Both the position numbers and the translations under genes were made by a program. From assembly GCA_016177555.1 (NCBI GenBank), contig JACOVB010000242.1:1-5419 (forward strand): a stretch of DNA of 5,419 nucleotides. Reading direction: 5' to 3'. Position 1 is the first letter of the stretch, and every line of letters starts with the position of its first letter. The stretch comes from Candidatus Rokuibacteriota bacterium (GTDB lineage: Bacteria; Methylomirabilota; Methylomirabilia; Rokubacteriales; CSP1-6). The notes under the pieces were generated by a model that was given only the letters and a program-made list of their open reading frames with translations, did not search any database and was not told where the DNA came from. Positions 1 through 5,419 of this stretch are shown piece by piece.

Positions 1-35
1 ATCGGAATGGCCAACCCGGCGTGTTCGTGGCTCAT
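1..35 (-). CDS. N-terminus of an unidentified protein, truncated by window edge
   Basis: Only the first eleven codons are visible (MSHEHAGLAIP), which is too short to identify a family. The ATG overlaps the TGA of the receiver gene in an ATGA arrangement at positions 32-35. A GAGGAG Shine-Dalgarno sequence lies seven bases upstream of the ATG, inside the end of the receiver gene. This start signal is strong, so the gene is very probably real and translationally coupled to the receiver. A histidine kinase or another signalling protein would be a typical partner for a stand-alone receiver, but that is inference only. Confidence 0.7.
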   Translation of the reverse strand, partial: MSHEHAGLAIP

Positions 36-445
36 CTGTGATCTCCTCGCTCGAGGGTGTGGATGGCCCTCGTCATGACGGCGTCGAGCCGGTCGAGGTC
101 GAGGGGCTTGTGGGCGTAGTGAACGATTCCCACCCTCCGGGCCTCGACCTCGAGGGCCGGGCGCCGATCGCTCGTCGTCACGACCATGGCCAGCTCCGGG
201 TCGAGCTCCCTCAGACGCTGGGCCAGCTCCACGCCTCCCATGTCGCCGAGCATCAGGTCGATGATGGCCAGGGTCGGCTTCCTGACGCTCGCCAGCCGCA
301 ATGCCTCCTTGCCGGAGGCGGTGGCGTGGGCCGTGAGGCCCCGCTCCTGGAAGCGCCTGGCCAGGGAGCCGGCTACGGATTCGTCCTGGTCGACCACCAG
401 GACCCAGTGAAGACGGCCTCTCGCTAGCGCTGAGCGCTCGATCAT
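32..445 (-). CDS. Stand-alone response-regulator receiver (CheY-like) protein
   Basis: The product is a 137-residue cytoplasmic protein made of a single receiver domain with no output domain. It probably takes a phosphoryl group from a histidine kinase and acts by protein contact or in a phosphorelay. Visible landmarks are strand beta-1 with the acidic pocket (VLVVDQD, Asp19 and Asp21), the predicted phospho-acceptor Asp63 in IIDLML, the switch Thr90 in VVTT, and the conserved Lys113 in HKP. The residue following the first pocket aspartate is Gln20, where most receivers carry a second acid, so metal binding may be altered. ATG 445 is the only plausible start that keeps beta-1 intact, but it has no clear Shine-Dalgarno sequence. 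A sigma-54 promoter match ends just upstream, which would give an almost leaderless message. The gene overlaps the next one by ATGA. The partner kinase is not in view. Confidence 0.9.
   Translation of the reverse strand: MIERSALARGRLHWVLVVDQDESVAGSLARRFQERGLTAHATASGKEALRLASVRKPTLAIIDLMLGDMGGVELAQRLRELDPELAMVVTTSDRRPALEVEARRVGIVHYAHKPLDLDRLDAVMTRAIHTLERGDHR
43..48 (-). promoter_or_regulatory. Ribosome binding site of the gene starting at 35
   Basis: On the minus strand GAGGAG is followed by seven bases and then the ATG at 35-33. It lies within the last codons of the receiver gene. It decides the start of the downstream partial gene and supports coupling through the ATGA overlap. Confidence 0.7.
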
Positions 446-460
446 ACGGAGAACGGTATC

Positions 461-476
461 TGCAGGTCTCTTGCCA
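461..476 (-). promoter_or_regulatory. Candidate sigma-54 (-24/-12) promoter for the receiver operon
   Basis: The minus strand reads TGGCAAGAGACCTGCA. Against the consensus TGGCACR-N4-TTGCW it matches ten of twelve specified positions, with the obligatory GG and GC separated by exactly ten bases. Counting the GC as -13/-12 puts transcription start near position 450, five bases before the receiver ATG at 445. The nearest gene upstream on the same strand encodes a sigma-54 activator, which strengthens the call. The match was found by eye and no genome-wide background was computed. Confidence 0.6.
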
Positions 477-549
477 GGTCGGGCTTCGTGGAGAAGGCCT
501 GAGATTCAGGGGCTTGCAGAGGGCCCGGCCGCTGGCTGCGATGTCAGCG

Positions 550-567
550 TGGCACCAGACCGTGCCA
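550..567. promoter_or_regulatory. Dyad TGGCAC-N6-GTGCCA, candidate activator (enhancer) site
   Basis: This is a perfect 6-bp inverted repeat with a 6-base spacer, centred at about 558.5. The centre lies roughly 108 bases upstream of the start point predicted from the sigma-54 promoter match. Dimeric NtrC-type regulators bind dyads at this kind of distance, and GGCACC/GGTGCC-like half-sites resemble those of NtrC itself. The likely binder is the regulator encoded at 847-2187, by inference from proximity. Only one dyad of this type was noticed, whereas enhancers often have two. Confidence 0.4.
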
Positions 568-657
568 TTCCGCTCCGCACTCTTTCCCGATGAAGGGGCC
601 AGGTGCCGGCGCCAGCGGGACGCCGGGAGTGGAGACTAGCCGGTTGCTGAAGAACCC

Positions 658-847
658 GCAGGCTGCTCAAAAAGGTCCAGATGCGAGGCGGCGCCCGACG
701 GCCGCACGCGAGGCGTACTTCGCTTGGCGAGCCGAGCCGGAGGCGAGACGAGCGGATCCGGAGATCCGGGCGAGCGTGAGCGAGCCACGTTGAGCGTGCG
801 GCTGAGGGCGCCGTACCTCCGCAGATGGGCCTTTTTCAGCAGCCTGC
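658..847. repeat. Long imperfect inverted-repeat element (MITE/REP-like)
   Basis: The outer arms at 658-684 and 821-847 are reverse complements at 23 of 27 positions. Further inward the arms match again at GGCGCC (690-695 and 807-812) and at GCCGCACGC (701-709 and 794-802). The whole 190 bases could fold into one large hairpin with an irregular GC-rich top. The motif TGCTGAAAAA occurs on the right arm, and variants of it sit twice on the left, at 645-654 and 664-673. The right arm begins immediately after the TAG stop of the regulator gene. There is no transposase or convincing reading frame inside. It may be a small non-autonomous mobile element, a dispersed intergenic repeat, or a structured mRNA 3' end that insulates the regulator from the next operon. 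Confidence 0.7.
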
Positions 848-2187
848 TAGGCGCCGTATTCCTCGATCCGGCGGTAGAGGGTGCGCCGGGAGATCCCGAG
901 CGCCCGGGCTGCCTGGTCCTTGTCGCCACCGTGGTGGCGAAGGACCCGGAGAATGAGATCTCGCTCGGCCGCCGCGAGGGTTGGCAGCCCCCCGGCCGGC
1001 TCGGGCTCCTCGGGGCGGGACTGCAGTACCGGCAAATCCTCGAGCGTGATCTCCTCCCTGGCGCCCAGGGCGTACGCGCGATGGAGGAGGTTCTCCAGCT
1101 CCCTCACGTTGCCGGGAAAGTCGTAACCCATGAGCGCCGCCATCGCGGCCGGCCCGACCCCGCTCACCCGCCGGCCGAGCTTCTGGTTGAGCTGGCGGAG
1201 GAAGTGGGTCACCAGGGGCGGGATGTCCGCCCGACGCTCCCGCAGGGGCGGGACCAGGATGCTCACCACGTTGAGGCGATAGAAGAGATCCTGGCGGAAG
1301 GTGCCGGCCCGTACGGCCTGCTCCACGTTCTGATTGGTGGCGGCGATCACGCGCACATCCACCTTGAAGGTCTTGACGGAGCCGACGGGACGCACCTCCG
1401 TGTCCTGGAGCACGCGGAGGAGCTTGACCTGCAGCGCCGCTGGGAGCTCGGCGATCTCGTCGAGGAAGATCGTGCCGCCGTGGGCGGAGCGGATCAGGCC
1501 AAGGGCATCGGCCACCGCACCCGAGAAGGCGCCGCGCGCGTGGCCGAAGAACTCGGACTCCATCAGATCCGCGGGAATGGCGCCGCAGTTGACCGGGATG
1601 AACGGGGCGCGGCCGCGAGGCGACCGGTGGTGGATGGCCCCCGCCACCAGTTCCTTGCCCGTGCCGCTCTCGCCCTCGATCAGGACCGGGGAGTCGCTGC
1701 TCGCCACCCGGTCGATGAGGTCCCGGAGCCGCTGCATGGCGTCCGACAGCCCGACCAGCTCCATGGCGCCGAGCTGGTCCCCCACGCGGGCGCGTAGGGC
1801 ATGCACTTCCTGCCGGAGGAGTCGCCGCTCGATCACTCCGCCCATGAGGTGGCGGAGCACGTCCAGATTCAGGGGCTTCTCGAGGTAGTCGCAGGCGCCC
1901 GCCTTCAAGGCCTGGACGGCCGTCTCCACCGTGGGGCGGCCGGTCATCATCAGGACGTCGACGTCCAGGTCCCGGTGCTTGATCTCGCGGAGCATGTCGA
2001 TGCCGCTCATGCCCGGCATCATGATGTCGAGGAGCACCACGTCAACCAGGCTCCGGGCCAGGGCCTCCAGCGCCTCCTCGGCACTGCCCACGGTGGAGGC
2101 CTCGTACCCCCACGAGGCGAGAACCTCCGCGAGCATCTCGCGGATCATCTTCTCGTCGTCCACAACGAGAACTCGCGGTCGGTCCAT
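847..2187 (-). CDS. NtrC-family sigma-54-dependent response regulator
   Basis: The product is a cytoplasmic transcription activator that, once phosphorylated, should hydrolyse ATP to open sigma-54 promoters. It has 446 residues, the usual length for the family. The receiver (about 1-120) has Asp10/Asp11, phospho-acceptor Asp54, Thr82 and Lys104. The AAA+ domain (about 143-375) has Walker A GESGTGK (172-178), the sigma-54 contact loop GAFSGA (219-224), Walker B FLDE (241-244), sensor I ATN (283-285), arginine-finger segment FRQDLFYRL (297-305) and sensor II GNVREL (359-364). A Fis-type helix-turn-helix ends the protein (about 422-441). The contact loop has Ser in place of the usual Thr. ATG 2187 starts directly at beta-1; a TTG at 2199 would add four residues. 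Neither start has a good Shine-Dalgarno sequence. The gene lies 67 bases after the three-domain gene. Its kinase is not visible, and its likely target is the promoter at 461-476. Confidence 0.95.
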   Translation of the reverse strand: MDRPRVLVVDDEKMIREMLAEVLASWGYEASTVGSAEEALEALARSLVDVVLLDIMMPGMSGIDMLREIKHRDLDVDVLMMTGRPTVETAVQALKAGACDYLEKPLNLDVLRHLMGGVIERRLLRQEVHALRARVGDQLGAMELVGLSDAMQRLRDLIDRVASSDSPVLIEGESGTGKELVAGAIHHRSPRGRAPFIPVNCGAIPADLMESEFFGHARGAFSGAVADALGLIRSAHGGTIFLDEIAELPAALQVKLLRVLQDTEVRPVGSVKTFKVDVRVIAATNQNVEQAVRAGTFRQDLFYRLNVVSILVPPLRERRADIPPLVTHFLRQLNQKLGRRVSGVGPAAMAALMGYDFPGNVRELENLLHRAYALGAREEITLEDLPVLQSRPEEPEPAGGLPTLAAAERDLILRVLRHHGGDKDQAARALGISRRTLYRRIEEYGA

Positions 2188-2198
2188 AGGGCATGTCA

Positions 2199-2228
2199 AA
2201 CTTAGCCCGAGTCCGGCCGGATTGGCAA
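2199..2228 (-). promoter_or_regulatory. Weak sigma-70-like promoter ahead of the NtrC-type regulator
   Basis: The minus strand shows TTGCCA (2223-2228) and TAAGTT (2199-2204) separated by 18 bases. A start point about seven bases further on would fall near 2192, only a few bases before ATG 2187. That would give a nearly leaderless message and fit the missing Shine-Dalgarno sequence. The match is poor and may be chance; read-through from the upstream operon is the alternative. Confidence 0.25.
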
Positions 2229-2254
2229 CTTCCTCGGCGGCCTCGATTCCCTCG

Positions 2255-4435
2255 CTACAGCTTCCGCTCCATGAGCACGCAGTGGACGCCAGGGCCGGCG
2301 TAGTCGGGGACCAGGGGCACCGTCCCGGCCCATGCTCCGCCCTCTTCCCGGAACCGAAAGCCCATCTGGCGGTGGAAGGCCAGCGACCCCTCGTTGTGGG
2401 GCACGGTGATGGCCAGCACCTTGACGCATCCGCGGCTGCGCACCACCTCGAAGAAGTGCTCGTACAGCGCCCGCCCTATCCCCTGGCCCCGGGAGGCCGG
2501 GGCGGTGCCCACGAGGTGCACGTACGCTTCCTCGGGGCGCCCCTGGGAGATGAACCCGACCAGGAAGCCGGCCACGTCCCCCGCCTCCTCGCAGACGAAG
2601 CAGGTTTGCGGGAAGTGCTCGAGGTAGAGGGGATGGAGCAGGTAGCGGACCTGATCGTTCCACCAGGAGTCCACGACCCTGCACAGGTGGAGGAAGTCGA
2701 GCCGGGTCATGGGGCGGATCAGTCGCGGGACGGGAGCAGTCATGAGGCGCCTCCTCACCTCCTCGAGCACCCGGGCCGCGGGGCCTCGCACCACGAGGGC
2801 CGCCCAGGGGTCGAGTCGGGTTTCAGTCCGGTTGACGATCGCGAGGGGCATGCCTCGCTCCCGGGCCATCTCCGGGAGGTTCGACGCCGGCGCCACCTGC
2901 AGGGAGGTCCCGAGGATGAGCATCAGGTCGGCGCTTCGAGACCACCAGGCCGCCAGCGCCAGCCGGCTCGGGTCGAGATCCTCCCCGAAGCTCACCGAGT
3001 CGACCTTGAGGGGTCCGCCACAGCCGGGGCACGCGGGCGGCTTCCACCATCCTCGCGGCCGGACGGACTTTGACGGCAGCCGCTCCTCGCAACGGAGACA
3101 CACCGCCTCGGTGACGTTGCCGTGCAGCTCGACCACGCGCGCCTCCGGAAGGCCCGCCGCCTGGTGCAGGCCGTCCACGTTCTGCGTGATGACCCCGAGG
3201 AGCTTCCCCTCGCGCTCGAGATCGACGAGCAGGCGGTGGCCGGCGTTCGGCCGCGCCCGGCCGAGCGCGCGGCTGAATCGCCGATGGAGCCGCCAGTGAA
3301 GGCGCCGGGAAAATCCCGACTCCAGGAAGCGAGAGTAGGTCAGGGCCTCGGCATTGGCGTCGTACCAGAACCCGGTCTGGCTCCGGTAGTCCGGAATGCC
3401 GGACTCGGTGCTCATGCCCGCCCCCGAGAGCACGACGATGCTCGAGGACCGGCGGATCAGCCGTACGAGCTCGGTGATCTCGGCCTCGGGCAACGGCCCT
3501 GTCGTCACGACCTCCGCGAGCCCTCCGGGCAGGGCCGCCTCGGAGAGGGGTCGCGGGCGGATCCCCAGGGCAGCCGAGAGCGCGCGGCTCTTCGCCGCGA
3601 TGAGCAGGCCCAGCACCAGGGCGTGGGCGACCGCGGTGACGGCGAAGAGTCCGATGGGCGCCAGGGCCCAGACGAGGCCCACCCATCCCACCACGCCCAC
3701 CACCGACAGCGCGGCCGCGAGGGCGAGCATCCGCGCGTTCAGCGGGAAGAACACGCCGGCCGTCCCCACCGCCACGGGCAGCGCCGTGTACGCGTAGCCG
3801 CCCATCCAGAGCACCCCCTCGACGCCCCCCAGGAGCATGGCAGTCCCGAGCCCGAGGGTGAGGCCCGCGAGCGCAACGCCGAGAGCCACCCGCGACACGC
3901 ACCAGAGCCCGATGGCGGCAGCCGCCGCTCCCGGCAGCGAGGTGACAGCAAACGAGGCGGCGGCGGCCCTGAGGGCCGGAGTCGTCCAGCCCGCCCCCGG
4001 ACCCGCAATCGCGGGAGGGATGATCGGAGCCAGCTGCCCGACACCGAGCGCCACACAGAGGAGACCGGCACCCCAGACCACCAGGACGAACGGGAGGCCG
4101 AGCACCGGCAGCTCCCGGCGGCCGAAGGGGGGCAGCAGGCGGCCGTGGAGCCAGGTCGTGACGGCGGCCGCCGGCAGCACGAGGAGGAAGCCCGGTGATG
4201 GCAGCGGGAAGAACGCCGTCCAGGCGAGCCCCAGCATGGCGGCGTTGTAGCCGAACAGCCCCTGGCCGAGCAGCAACTCGTTCCAGCCGAGCCCGCGAGC
4301 CATCCCCGTGGCGACCACCAGGCCCAGGACGGCCCCGAGCGCCGCCTCGGGCGAGAAGAGGGCGAAGGCCAGGAGGAACCACGCCCCCGCCTTCGGGGAC
4401 GCGGCACAGAGGACCTGGCCGGCCCCGCTGAGCAC
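2255..4435 (-). CDS. Urea-transporter-like / Sir2 deacylase / GNAT acetyltransferase fusion protein
   Basis: One uninterrupted frame encodes 726 residues in three modules. Residues 1-285 are hydrophobic and resemble the two-fold repeated urea transporter (SLC14/Yut) fold: an N-terminal GAGQV segment, [13 protein letters not shown] (59-71), the LPVLGLPF signature (109-116), and a weaker second half with GVFFPLN (227-233). Residues about 315-564 are a complete sirtuin. NAD loop [15 protein letters not shown] is at 338-352, TQNVDG at 417-422, catalytic His438 in HGN, four zinc cysteines at 446, 449, 469 and 472, and GTS at 509-511. Residues 565-726 are a GNAT domain with acetyl-CoA motif RGQGIG (649-654). 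Such parts would remove (NAD-dependent) and add acyl groups on lysines or small molecules beside a membrane channel. GTG 4435 is the first standard start, but a CTG at 4453 has the better ribosome site and would complete the transporter's N-terminus. An internal ATG at 2743 could yield free GNAT. Domain calls are firm; the physiological role and the intactness of the fusion are uncertain. Confidence 0.85.
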   Translation of the reverse strand: MLSGAGQVLCAASPKAGAWFLLAFALFSPEAALGAVLGLVVATGMARGLGWNELLLGQGLFGYNAAMLGLAWTAFFPLPSPGFLLVLPAAAVTTWLHGRLLPPFGRRELPVLGLPFVLVVWGAGLLCVALGVGQLAPIIPPAIAGPGAGWTTPALRAAAASFAVTSLPGAAAAAIGLWCVSRVALGVALAGLTLGLGTAMLLGGVEGVLWMGGYAYTALPVAVGTAGVFFPLNARMLALAAALSVVGVVGWVGLVWALAPIGLFAVTAVAHALVLGLLIAAKSRALSAALGIRPRPLSEAALPGGLAEVVTTGPLPEAEITELVRLIRRSSSIVVLSGAGMSTESGIPDYRSQTGFWYDANAEALTYSRFLESGFSRRLHWRLHRRFSRALGRARPNAGHRLLVDLEREGKLLGVITQNVDGLHQAAGLPEARVVELHGNVTEAVCLRCEERLPSKSVRPRGWWKPPACPGCGGPLKVDSVSFGEDLDPSRLALAAWWSRSADLMLILGTSLQVAPASNLPEMARERGMPLAIVNRTETRLDPWAALVVRGPAARVLEEVRRRLMTAPVPRLIRPMTRLDFLHLCRVVDSWWNDQVRYLLHPLYLEHFPQTCFVCEEAGDVAGFLVGFISQGRPEEAYVHLVGTAPASRGQGIGRALYEHFFEVVRSRGCVKVLAITVPHNEGSLAFHRQMGFRFREEGGAWAGTVPLVPDYAGPGVHCVLMERKL
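2750..2763 (-). promoter_or_regulatory. Doubled Shine-Dalgarno before an internal ATG at the Sir2-GNAT joint
   Basis: The minus strand has AGGAGG twice (2758-2763 and 2750-2755), the second six bases before an in-frame ATG at 2743-2741 (Met565 of the fusion). The arginine codons used here are AGG AGG, which stand out in a gene that mostly uses CGN. The site would start a 162-residue protein, a normal length for a free GNAT enzyme. The Sir2 homology ends at the residue just before this Met. It is either an active internal start or a relic of separate genes. Confidence 0.6.
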
Positions 4436-4449
4436 CGCGCGCCAGAAGT

Positions 4450-4463
4450 TCAGCTGTGACCTC
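4450..4463 (-). promoter_or_regulatory. Possible CTG start with ribosome site, overlapping the decarboxylase stop
   Basis: GAGG (4460-4463) is followed by six bases and then CTG (4453-4451), whose last two bases are the first two of the decarboxylase TGA (4452-4450). This CTGA overlap mimics the ATGA overlap at 32-35. Starting here adds six residues (LNFWRA, with Met in place of Leu) and supplies the short stretch before the GAGQV helix that urea-transporter relatives normally have. The nearest standard start, GTG 4435, has no purine-rich sequence at the right distance. Confidence 0.4.
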
Positions 4464-5419
4464 GCCCGTTGCCGTTCGCGCGGGCCGTCTTGTGGCCATT
4501 CCGGCTCGACGCCGCGGACCGTGGCGCGAGATGGGCAGGCATCTCGTCCAGGCGCACCAGGTCCTCCGTCCGCTCGCCTCTCCGGAGCACATGCGTCTCC
4601 CGCCCGGAGACGACGACGACGGGAGGCCGCGGGTAGATGAACTGCATCGAGTTGGAGACCGTGTAGGCGCCGGCGTTACGGAAGAGGAGGATGCTGCCCC
4701 GGCTGACCGGGGGCAGCGACACGTCCCGCCGCAGCACGTCGATCTGCATGCAGAGGGGTCCGACGATGTCCACGCGCGCGGAGTCTCCGTCCACCTCGCG
4801 CCCGGCGACCACGTCGTGCCTGAAGTAGTAGGCGGTGGGCAGGAGATTCACGCCGCCATCCACCACGACCAGGGTCCGCCCGTCGGGGGTTTTCTTCACT
4901 GCCACGACGCTCACCAGGAGGGTGACGGCATCGTCCACGATGGCGCGACCCGGCTCCAGGATCAGCAGCGGGCGGCGGGGCAGCCGCTTGACGCAGGCCT
5001 TGAGGGGGGCAGAGATGGCCTCGGCGTACTCGGCGTAGCTCGGCGCCGTCATCTCGCCGGGCAGGAGCTGGCTGAGGATGGTGTTCCGCGAGGCGTATCC
5101 GCCGCCGAGATCCACGTACTCGATGTCGCCCAGGCGCTGCGCCTCGACCGTCATCGCCAGGTCGAGGAGCCCGGTGATGGCGCGCTTGTAGATCTCCACG
5201 TTGGCGAGATAGGTGCCGGCGTGGAGGTGCAGGCCCGCGAGCCGGAGGAGCTTCGAGCCGTGAATCCTCCGGCACACCTCCAGCGCCTGGCCCGACTCGA
5301 TGTTGAAGCCGAACTTGTCCCACGGCGGATCGTTGAGACGCATGTTCACCCGGATCCCGATCTTGACCGGGCGCTTGAGCTGCCGCGACACCTCCTCGAG
5401 GTCGGCCAGCTCCTCGAGG
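4450..5419 (-). CDS. PLP-dependent ornithine/lysine/diaminopimelate-type decarboxylase, 5' end missing
   Basis: This is a cytoplasmic enzyme of the fold-type III group (alanine-racemase-like barrel plus beta domain), which decarboxylates a basic or diamino acid. The visible 322 residues run off the right edge, so the N-terminus and the PLP-binding lysine are not seen; the GTG at 5391 is internal, because the frame continues upstream as LEELADLEE. Landmarks are GLHLHAGT (codons near 5235-5212), the phosphate-binding DLGGGY (near 5109-5092), EPGR (near 4956-4945), GPLC with the active-site Cys codon at 4752-4750 followed four residues on by Asp, and GAYT (near 4671-4660). The last ~25 residues are a low-complexity Arg/Asn/Gly tail. 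The substrate cannot be assigned: the CMQID motif differs from the CESGD of diaminopimelate decarboxylases and the CDGLD of ornithine decarboxylases. It ends inside the start region of the transporter-Sir2-GNAT gene, implying one operon. Confidence 0.88.
   Translation of the reverse strand, partial: LEELADLEEVSRQLKRPVKIGIRVNMRLNDPPWDKFGFNIESGQALEVCRRIHGSKLLRLAGLHLHAGTYLANVEIYKRAITGLLDLAMTVEAQRLGDIEYVDLGGGYASRNTILSQLLPGEMTAPSYAEYAEAISAPLKACVKRLPRRPLLILEPGRAIVDDAVTLLVSVVAVKKTPDGRTLVVVDGGVNLLPTAYYFRHDVVAGREVDGDSARVDIVGPLCMQIDVLRRDVSLPPVSRGSILLFRNAGAYTVSNSMQFIYPRPPVVVVSGRETHVLRRGERTEDLVRLDEMPAHLAPRSAASSRNGHKTARANGNGRGHS

Larger units (their letters stand above)
446..846. other. Intergenic region between the NtrC-type regulator and the receiver operon
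   Basis: This 401-base stretch contains no gene I can support. From right to left it holds the inverted-repeat element (658-847), about 90 bases with nothing recognisable, the TGGCAC dyad (550-567), and the sigma-54 promoter match (461-476) next to the receiver start. Short frames on both strands here have no family resemblance and use the repeat arms as sequence, so they were not called. No tRNA, riboswitch or classical U-tract terminator was seen. Confidence 0.7.

Noticed and set aside
550..567. TGGCAC...TGCC read as a sigma-54 promoter on either strand
   Set aside because: The GG-to-GC distance is eleven bases rather than the obligatory ten on both strands, so a protein-binding dyad is the better reading.
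658..847. Inverted repeat read as a classical intrinsic terminator
   Set aside because: The stem is very long and interrupted, and it is not followed by a U-tract on the transcribed strand. The five-base T runs lie inside the arms.
724..1797. Long open frame on the plus strand (about 357 codons)
   Set aside because: It runs antisense to the NtrC-type regulator and has no family motifs. GC-rich codon bias leaves such antisense frames open.
1931..3073. Plus-strand open frame of 380 codons spanning the regulator and GNAT regions
   Set aside because: It crosses two well-supported minus-strand genes and the gap between them, and its translation has no recognisable domain.
3491..3515. Separate start for the Sir2 domain (GTG 3508 or TTG 3493)
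   Set aside because: The GGAGG is only two bases from the GTG and seventeen from the TTG, so neither is well spaced. The transporter-Sir2 joint is better read as a continuous linker.
3122..4198. Plus-strand open frame of 358 codons opposite the transporter and Sir2 domains
   Set aside because: It is biased toward Arg, Gly, His and Glu without motifs and lies fully antisense to a confident gene.
2823..4592. Minus-strand open frame of 589 codons overlapping the fusion gene in another frame
   Set aside because: The translation is Arg/Gly/Ala/Pro-rich low-complexity sequence typical of an off-frame reading. The overlapping frame has clear transporter and sirtuin motifs.
1..5419. CRISPR array, tRNA, rRNA, transposase or integrase
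   Set aside because: No regularly spaced direct repeats, no tRNA-like folds and no recombinase motifs were seen on either strand.

Overview
The window is very GC-rich, densely coded DNA from a bacterium. Every gene I can support lies on the minus strand. Intact sigma-54 activator machinery, frequent four-base gene overlaps and a large imperfect inverted-repeat element suggest an uncultivated high-GC lineage, perhaps Methylomirabilota/Rokubacteria or a deltaproteobacterium-like group. That placement is an impression from composition and style, not something I could test.

In transcription order (right to left) the layout is as follows. (1) The C-terminal two-thirds of a fold-type III PLP-dependent amino-acid decarboxylase (4450-5419, cut by the window edge). 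(2) A long three-module reading frame (2255-4435) with a urea-transporter-like membrane domain, a complete Sir2 NAD-dependent deacylase domain and a complete GNAT acetyltransferase domain. It overlaps the end of the decarboxylase gene, so the two are probably co-transcribed. (3) After about 67 bases, a full NtrC-type response regulator (847-2187: receiver, AAA+ and Fis-type helix-turn-helix domains). (4) A 401-base non-coding stretch holding a ~190-base inverted-repeat element, a dyad TGGCAC-N6-GTGCCA, and a good -24/-12 sigma-54 promoter match. (5) A stand-alone CheY-like receiver (32-445), joined by an ATGA overlap to a gene that runs off the left edge.

Two themes stand out. The first is the 726-residue fusion, which puts a lysine-acetyltransferase-type domain and a sirtuin on one polypeptide with a predicted membrane channel. 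No characterised protein with this architecture comes to mind. The Sir2-GNAT joint carries a doubled Shine-Dalgarno sequence and an ATG, so a free GNAT protein may also be made. The second is a compact regulatory circuit: a sigma-54 activator, then a dyad about 108 bases upstream of the predicted start point of a sigma-54 promoter that drives the receiver operon. The order matches a textbook enhancer-dependent promoter and could be self-contained.

How the decarboxylase, the urea-like transporter and the acylation modules cooperate cannot be read from the sequence. Amino-acid or polyamine metabolism with urea or small-amide movement, controlled by reversible acylation, is a reasonable but unproven reading.
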